A DNA stretch of 56,091 bases from Gemmatimonas sp. (GTDB lineage Bacteria > Gemmatimonadota > Gemmatimonadetes > Gemmatimonadales > Gemmatimonadaceae): assembly GCA_011390935.1 (NCBI GenBank), contig JAABRL010000026.1, positions 1 to 56,091 on the forward strand, written 5' to 3'. Of the stretch, positions 51,559 through 56,091 are shown one piece after another. The notes beneath the pieces were generated by a model, which saw nothing but the letters and a program-made list of their open reading frames with translations, did no database searches and was not told where the DNA came from. Made by a program: the position numbers and the translations under genes. The number at the start of each line of letters is the position of its first letter. Positions within the stretch are counted from its first letter, which is position 1.

Positions 51559-52803
51559 TCAGAATCCGATCGCCGAACGAAGCGACGCGACCACACCGCG
51601 CGACACGCGGTCGCCACGGGACTCGCGTCGCGTCACGCCCTGCACATCGAAGATGAAGGCCACGTGATCTCCCACCGCCAGCGAATAGAACGACTCGGCG
51701 ATGTGCTCGAAGCCGCCCTGCCAATCGGCCAGTGTGACACCAACCCCGATGAGATCGCGATGACGACGCGCGCTCGGCGCGAGGAGCGTGAGGCCGCCGC
51801 CCAGATGTCGGTGCACCGTCCGTACCCGACGGTCGGCGGCACCGATCTGGAGAAACGCCGCGACGGTTGATGGTTGGCGGCCCAACGAGCGCCGTGCCCG
51901 CTGCCAGAGGCGTTGGTCGAGGGTCGCATGCCAGCCGTGCGTCCCTTGCGAGTCGGGCCGCGCGGCGGCGCGAGACGCGCGAACGGCGAAGCGCCCGGTG
52001 TGTCTCCATCCACCCGCGCTGATCCGCCCAGGGCGATCGGTGCCTTCTCCCCATTGCCGCCCAAGCTCGGCGATGAAAAACCGCGACCGTCGCCCGCCGC
52101 CGGCAGGGGCCCCACTCTGTCCATCGTACGCGCCCAGACGAATGGTGGTCTTCGCAACCGGGGTAACGAAGACGTTCACGCCAGGCGTGGTGATCGGGAA
52201 CGACGGACCCGCGGCGATGCTCGGCGAGAATCCCATCGAACCATTGAGAAATGCGCTGCCGTGCTCCACCACGGCAAACTCGTGGTTGAAGTCGAGTCGC
52301 CCGACTTTGAGACGAACGCGATCCGCAAGCAGTCGCTGCTCCAACCACAACTCACCGACCGAGTGAAACCCGGTCCCCTCGATATTCGACACGCTCTGCA
52401 CGATTCGTGCATCGCGTGATCCGTCACGGCCGGCCAGCCAGAAGTGCTGCGCGTGAACGGTCGCCCCAGTCCATCCCCAGAGCGCGTCCAGCTGCAGCGT
52501 CAGTCGCAGATTCGTATTGCCACGCACCGATGTCGCACGAGCGAAATCGGTAGTTGCGGCCGAAGCGTCGGTGAGTTTGATGAACTGCAGCGCGACCGCC
52601 GTTTCGCGCCCGGGGGGTACGGGCACGGCACCCGGCGTCAGCTGCCGCGCCAGTGCCGGCTTCCACGGCATCGCGAGCACGATCGCTGCCGCGAGACCGA
52701 GGCGTACCGTGTACCTCGCGCCGTCCGCACGACGGCCGAGCGACGCCTGGAAGGAAGACACAGGTCGTGGCCGTCGCTGCAACAGGAATTGGTGAGCGCA
52801 CAT
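51559..52803 (-). CDS. OprB-like carbohydrate porin
   Basis: 414 residues from ATG 52803, chosen because a TACGCT box lies exactly 7 nt upstream as in other leaderless-type genes here; an ATG at 52848 is the alternative. After a long basic N-region, the signal peptide core is LGLAAAIVLAMPWKPALA. The mature part reads as an outer-membrane barrel with the OprB-like elements LQLDALWGWTGATVHAQHFWLAGRDGS, FHSVGELWLEQRLLADRVRLKVGRLDFNHEFA and FLNGSMGFSPSIA, ending LRSAIGF with terminal Phe. OprB porins pass sugars, but no sugar-use genes are nearby. It is convergent with the creatininase-like gene. Confidence 0.75.
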   Translation of the reverse strand: MCAHQFLLQRRPRPVSSFQASLGRRADGARYTVRLGLAAAIVLAMPWKPALARQLTPGAVPVPPGRETAVALQFIKLTDASAATTDFARATSVRGNTNLRLTLQLDALWGWTGATVHAQHFWLAGRDGSRDARIVQSVSNIEGTGFHSVGELWLEQRLLADRVRLKVGRLDFNHEFAVVEHGSAFLNGSMGFSPSIAAGPSFPITTPGVNVFVTPVAKTTIRLGAYDGQSGAPAGGGRRSRFFIAELGRQWGEGTDRPGRISAGGWRHTGRFAVRASRAAARPDSQGTHGWHATLDQRLWQRARRSLGRQPSTVAAFLQIGAADRRVRTVHRHLGGGLTLLAPSARRHRDLIGVGVTLADWQGGFEHIAESFYSLAVGDHVAFIFDVQGVTRRESRGDRVSRGVVASLRSAIGF

Positions 52804-52810
52804 CACACGC

Positions 52811-52816
52811 AGCGTA
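52811..52816 (-). promoter_or_regulatory. Candidate leaderless -10 box (TACGCT)
   Basis: On the minus strand TACGCT is followed by GCGTGTG (7 nt) and ATG 52803. No ribosome site fits in the interval, matching the layout at the kinase genes. Confidence 0.4.
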
Positions 52817-53026
52817 GCACGGAGCAGCGGCGAACGCCAGCGACGCACCCGACGCCAGCACCGAGAGGAATCCGAACGCCAGCAGCAGCAACGTTGCGGG
52901 TGTGCAGCCGACTCGCCGGACGAGGGCGGCCATGCATGCGGTCATTCTTGACGGATCGCTCGGCGGTCGCGTATGTGAACGGGGTGTGGTCATCGTGGCC
53001 GCACAACACTTTCCAGGAGGCGCTAC

Positions 53027-53230
53027 ATGTCCGTCGCCAGAGTCACCGAGATCAGCGCGACCTCACCGAAGAGTTTCGAGGACGCCATCCAGCAGGGCAT
53101 CGCGCGCGCCAGCGCGACGCTCCGCAACGTGAAGAGCGCGTGGGTGAAGGAGCAGACCGTGCGCGTGGAGAACGGGAAGCCGTCGGAGTATCAGGTCAAC
53201 ATGATGGTGACCTTCGTGCTCGAAGACTGA
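53027..53230 (+). CDS. Dodecin family protein
   Basis: 67 residues: MSVARVTEISATSPKSFEDA, then IQQGIARASATLRNVKSAWVKEQTVRVENGKPSEYQVNMMVTFVLED. The length, the strand-helix-strand-strand order, the Trp at 39 (SAWV) and the final YQVNMMVTFVLED are characteristic of dodecin, which forms a hollow dodecamer storing flavins (or CoA in some lineages). AGGAGG (53013-53018) lies eight bases before the ATG, an ideal ribosome site and much stronger than those of the neighbours. Cytosolic, and probably its own transcriptional unit. Immediately after its stop lies a fragment of an unrelated DUF188 gene on the other strand. Confidence 0.95.
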   Translation: MSVARVTEISATSPKSFEDAIQQGIARASATLRNVKSAWVKEQTVRVENGKPSEYQVNMMVTFVLED

Positions 53231-53231
53231 T

Positions 53232-53284
53232 GCCGCCGAAACCGGGGCGGAGTCGGCGTCGACCCAGAGGTTCGTATCGCCCAT
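53232..53284 (-). pseudogene. 5' remnant of a DUF188 gene
   Basis: From ATG 53284 the minus strand reads MGDTNLWVDADSAPVSAA, closely matching the N-terminal LWIDADAAPVAV of the full DUF188 protein encoded at 44926-45396, also at nucleotide level (CTCTGG-TCGACGCCGA...CCGG). Similarity stops at the dodecin stop codon. The rest of the gene is absent, implying deletion or insertion at that junction. Confidence 0.55.
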
Positions 53285-53380
53285 CTGGCCAATGGTTCGC
53301 GACATGAAAACAACATAGCGTTCACGGTGCATCGTGGATGCGCAGCGCGCGCGCGATCTCCCCGTCACCGGTATGCCATC

Positions 53381-53464
53381 ATGAGCACCAACACGATTCT
53401 CATCATCGTCGTTCTCCTCCTGCTCTTCGGTGGTGGCTGGGGCTACTCGCGGCGTGGCCGGTAG
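53381..53464 (+). CDS. Tiny single-pass membrane protein (DUF3309-like)
   Basis: MSTNTILIIVVLLLLFGGGWGYSRRGR is a 27-residue protein made of one transmembrane helix, a Gly-rich turn with aromatic residues and a basic tail. It resembles the tiny DUF3309-type proteins (NTILIIxxxLLLxGGxxGY) but is shorter than the usual roughly 50 residues. The ribosome site is not strong. It lies downstream of dodecin and the DUF188 remnant. Function unknown; real expression is uncertain because of its size. Confidence 0.5.
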   Translation: MSTNTILIIVVLLLLFGGGWGYSRRGR

Positions 53465-53900
53465 ACGGTGCGCGAGCGGCGTCGCTGATGCAGCTTCGGC
53501 GTCGCCGCCTCGCACTGCACGGGAGTGCGCCAAGATGGATGAGTCTGGCATCCATCGACTCGCGGACCGCGCCCGGTTCGCGCTCCAGCTGATCGAACAG
53601 GAGCAAGCGATCGCATCGCCCACCCGTCTGCCGTCCAGCCACGTCCAAACGGGCGTTCGAGCGAGGCCGCGTGGTCGTCACCGCGACATCCGGTGAGCCG
53701 TACCGCCGAGAGGCCCTGATTCGCGACGGTTTACCGCACGTTCAGTCCGCTGCTGGACGGCCGTTCCCATCGCGCTGAGGCGCACGGCCTCGGACTGGCC
53801 ACTGAGTGCGGAGGCGCCCCCCAACCCCAACTGGCGCCCCCCCGCCCCGGGACGTATCTCAATGGGCGAGCACCTCGTCCCACCCGCCCAGGGAGCGTCC
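53465..53900. other. Stretch without a confident gene
   Basis: Apart from the weak 53-codon frame at 53535-53696, I see no supported gene, RNA or repeat here. The last 200 nt are G/C-rich and contain the ribosome site for the gene at 53901. Confidence 0.5.
53535..53696 (+). CDS. Possible 53-aa hypothetical protein
   Basis: MDESGIHRLADRARFALQLIEQEQ begins a 53-residue frame with a helical, protein-like N-half and an Arg-rich, disordered C-half. GGGAG lies nine bases before the ATG. There is no family match and the tail looks non-selected, so this may be a truncated gene or chance frame. Confidence 0.25.
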   Translation: MDESGIHRLADRARFALQLIEQEQAIASPTRLPSSHVQTGVRARPRGRHRDIR

Positions 53901-56091
53901 ATGTTCTACCGGTCTCTCGTCGCCGTCGCCTTCGCGCTCGTCTCCACGGTTCTGCCGGCGCAGACGCCCGCGCTGCTCAATCAGGCCGACGACCCGCTGC
54001 TGCGCGGATTCCGGTGGCGCAGCATCGGCCCGAGCGGCCAGGGCGGTCGAGTCAACGACGTCGCCGTCGTCGAATCGAATCCGAGCATTCAGTACGTGGC
54101 GTTCGCCACCGGCGGCATCATGAAGACGGTGAACAACGGCACCACGTGGACGCCCATCTTCGATCGCTACTCCACGCACTCGGTGGGCGACATCGCGATC
54201 GCCCCCTCGAACCCCGACATCCTGTACGTCGGCACCGGCGAACCGAACAACCGGCAGAGCTCGTCCTTTGGCGACGGGATGTACAAGAGCACCGACGCGG
54301 GAGCGACGTTCACCCAGATCGGGCTGCGCGAAACTCAATCGATCGCCCGCGTGCTCGTGCATCCGAGCGACCCGAACACGGTGTGGGTCGCCGCGGTGGG
54401 CCGTCTTTTCGGGCCCAACGCGGAGCGCGGTGTCTACAAGACCACGGACGGCGGTCGCACGTGGAACCGTGTGCTGTACGTGGACGAGAACACCGGCGCG
54501 ACGGAGCTGATCATCCATCCGCAGGACCCGAATCTGCTGTACGCGGCCATGTACACGCGCCGGCGCACGTCGTGGGGATTCGCGTCCGGCAGTGAGAAGA
54601 ACGGCATCTATCGCAGCACCGACGGCGGCCGTACGTGGAACCAGGTCACGGGCAACGGCCTGCCGCGCGGTGTTACCGGGCGCATCGCGCTCGACTGGTC
54701 GCGCTCCAACCCGAATGTGATCTACGCGCAGATTGAAGTGGGGCCCAGCGGCGAACCGATTCAGGCGGGTGCGCGCAGCACGGGCGGCGGTGGTGGCGGC
54801 GGTGGAAATCAGGCCGCGCTCGCGCCCGACGATCAGGTGAGCGGCATCTGGCGCTCCGACGATGGCGGCCGCTCGTGGCAGTTCCGCAGCAACGAGAATC
54901 AACGGCCGATGTACTTCTCGCAGATCCGCATTGATCCCAACAACGAAAACGTCGTGTACGTGGGCGGCGTCAACGCGCAGAAGTCCACCGATGGCGCGAA
55001 GACCTTTCAAGGTCTGCGAGGCATGGGGCACGTCGATCACCACGCGATCTGGATCAACCCCGCCAACAGCCAGCACGTCATCTACGGCAACGATGGGTCC
55101 ATCGACGTGTCGTACGACGGCGGCGCGAACTGGGAGGCACCGCGCAACTGGGCGATGGGGCAGCCATATCACGCCTCCGTCGATATGAAGCGCCCCTACA
55201 CCGTGTGCACCGGCCTGCAGGACAACGGCTCCTGGTGCGGCCCCAGCTCGGTGCGCTCCGGGCCGATTCTCACGCAGGACTGGTACCGCGTGGGCGGCGG
55301 CGACGGGTTCTACACGCAGGTCGATCCCACCGACCCGAACATCATGTATTCGGAGTCGCAGAACGGAAACATCAACCGGCTCGATCTGCGCGCCGGCACG
55401 TCCACGAGCATCCGACCGCGCGCTCCCGTGCGCGGCCTCGACGGCGGCGTGAGTTTCGGTGGCCCGGGCGGTGGTGCGCCGAACGTCTTCCCCGCCCTCG
55501 AGCCCGGCACGGTGCTGCGCTGGAATTGGAACACCCCGATTCAAGTCTCGCCACACGATGCGTCCACCATCATCACCGGTGCGAATCGTCTCTTCATTTC
55601 TCGAGACAAGGGCAATACCTGGTGGACCAGCGGCGAGCTCACGAAAGCGATCAATCGTGACGATCGCGAGATTCTGGGCCTCAAGGGCACGCTGCCGCGC
55701 TGCGGGCGCGATCGGGTGGGCACCTGCATCAACGCCCGCAACGACGGCGTCTCGTTCTTCGGCACCATCATCTCGGCGGCGCAGTCCCACATCTCGGCCG
55801 ACATCATCTGGGTCGGCACCGACGACGGCAACATTCAGGTCACGCGCGACGGCGGACAGACCTTCACCGAAGTGGGCAAGAACATTCCCGGCGGCACGCG
55901 CGAATACTACATCTCGCGTATCGAACCGTCGTACTTCGATCGCGGCACCGCGTTCGTGTCACTCGACGGACATCGGCACGATGATCTCAAGCCGTATGTG
56001 TACATCACGCGCGACTACGGACAGACGTGGACTTCGATCACCGCGAACCTGCCGGCGTTCGGCAACGTGAACTCCATCCGGCAGGATCCGC
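53901..56091 (+). CDS. Sortilin/BNR-repeat (VPS10-like) exported protein, partial
   Basis: Open from ATG 53901 (GGGAG five bases upstream) to the window end: 730 codons with no stop, so the C-terminus is missing. Signal peptide about 1-21 (SLVAVAFALVSTVLPAQ). The mature part has BNR/Asp-box blades: GIMKTVNNGTTWTPI, GMYKSTDAGATFTQI, GVYKTTDGGRTWNRV, GIYRSTDGGRTWNQV, GIWRSDDGGRSWQF, LFISRDKGNTWW and IQVTRDGGQTFTEV, the S-x-D-x-G-x-x-W/F pattern of VPS10/sortilin-type propellers. Full-length relatives in this phylum are about 1000 residues. They are often labelled glycosyl hydrolase, but sialidase catalytic residues are not evident. A Gly-rich loop lies near residues 297-306. Confidence 0.9.
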   Translation, partial: MFYRSLVAVAFALVSTVLPAQTPALLNQADDPLLRGFRWRSIGPSGQGGRVNDVAVVESNPSIQYVAFATGGIMKTVNNGTTWTPIFDRYSTHSVGDIAIAPSNPDILYVGTGEPNNRQSSSFGDGMYKSTDAGATFTQIGLRETQSIARVLVHPSDPNTVWVAAVGRLFGPNAERGVYKTTDGGRTWNRVLYVDENTGATELIIHPQDPNLLYAAMYTRRRTSWGFASGSEKNGIYRSTDGGRTWNQVTGNGLPRGVTGRIALDWSRSNPNVIYAQIEVGPSGEPIQAGARSTGGGGGGGGNQAALAPDDQVSGIWRSDDGGRSWQFRSNENQRPMYFSQIRIDPNNENVVYVGGVNAQKSTDGAKTFQGLRGMGHVDHHAIWINPANSQHVIYGNDGSIDVSYDGGANWEAPRNWAMGQPYHASVDMKRPYTVCTGLQDNGSWCGPSSVRSGPILTQDWYRVGGGDGFYTQVDPTDPNIMYSESQNGNINRLDLRAGTSTSIRPRAPVRGLDGGVSFGGPGGGAPNVFPALEPGTVLRWNWNTPIQVSPHDASTIITGANRLFISRDKGNTWWTSGELTKAINRDDREILGLKGTLPRCGRDRVGTCINARNDGVSFFGTIISAAQSHISADIIWVGTDDGNIQVTRDGGQTFTEVGKNIPGGTREYYISRIEPSYFDRGTAFVSLDGHRHDDLKPYVYITRDYGQTWTSITANLPAFGNVNSIRQDP

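Noticed and set aside
53859..55790. 643-codon minus-strand frame
   Set aside because: Antisense to the BNR-repeat gene; no domain and biased Arg/Val/Ala composition.

Overview
The window is high-GC DNA, most likely from a member of the Gemmatimonadota (Gemmatimonas-like). The signs are many PknB-type Ser/Thr kinases with the N-terminal signature ALADRY-x-L-x-RELGxGGMATVYLA joined to WD40/TolB-like propellers, several outer-membrane barrel proteins ending in Phe, a PEP-CTERM protein, Big-domain and choice-of-anchor surface proteins, and strong G/C bias at third codon positions. This assignment comes from family knowledge, not from a search. | Layout. 0.2-9.98 kb: an ArsR regulator plus a tandem SRPBCC protein whose operator overlaps the start codon, a mosaic of secreted or outer-membrane proteins, small membrane proteins, a PEP-CTERM protein with a leader that can sequester its own ribosome site, and two lipoproteins. 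10.0-36.95 kb: a kinase island with nine complete Ser/Thr kinases and one broken N-lobe fragment, interrupted only by an amidase and a glyoxalase-fold (VOC) protein. 37.1-45.4 kb: AraC/GyrI regulator, Big-domain lipoprotein, YihY membrane protein, a cysteine peptidase translationally coupled to a lipoprotein, a YkgJ Cys-cluster protein, and a DUF188-MFS pair. 45.6-56.1 kb: a Fur-box-controlled FecA-type TonB receptor, an FG-GAP/LVIVD secreted protein, a degenerate creatininase-fold protein, an OprB-like porin, dodecin, tiny genes and remnants, and a sortilin-like BNR-repeat protein cut by the window end. | How the kinase island seems to work. Each kinase has an intact catalytic core (VAxK, HRDIKPxN, DFG, SPE/APE) but a different output or sensor half. 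One is soluble with TolB-like and TPR domains, one is membrane-anchored with TolB-like and TPR, one is fused to a STAND ATPase with TPR, and six have a single transmembrane helix and a large propeller expected in the periplasm. Genes are packed in short operons with ATGA overlaps or zero spacing. Two adjacent propeller kinases share near-identical kinase halves, including two 77-nt identical tracts, but have divergent sensors, which suggests sensor swapping onto a homogenised kinase module. Several island genes carry a TANNNT box 7-8 nt before the start codon with no Shine-Dalgarno, the layout expected of leaderless transcripts. | The points most worth following are the kinase/STAND island and its leaderless promoters, a probable AUC start codon in one kinase, the PEP-CTERM leader RNA, the peptidase-lipoprotein couple at 41.5-43.0 kb, and a creatininase-like protein that has lost its metal ligands. 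I saw no tRNA, rRNA, CRISPR array or transposase.
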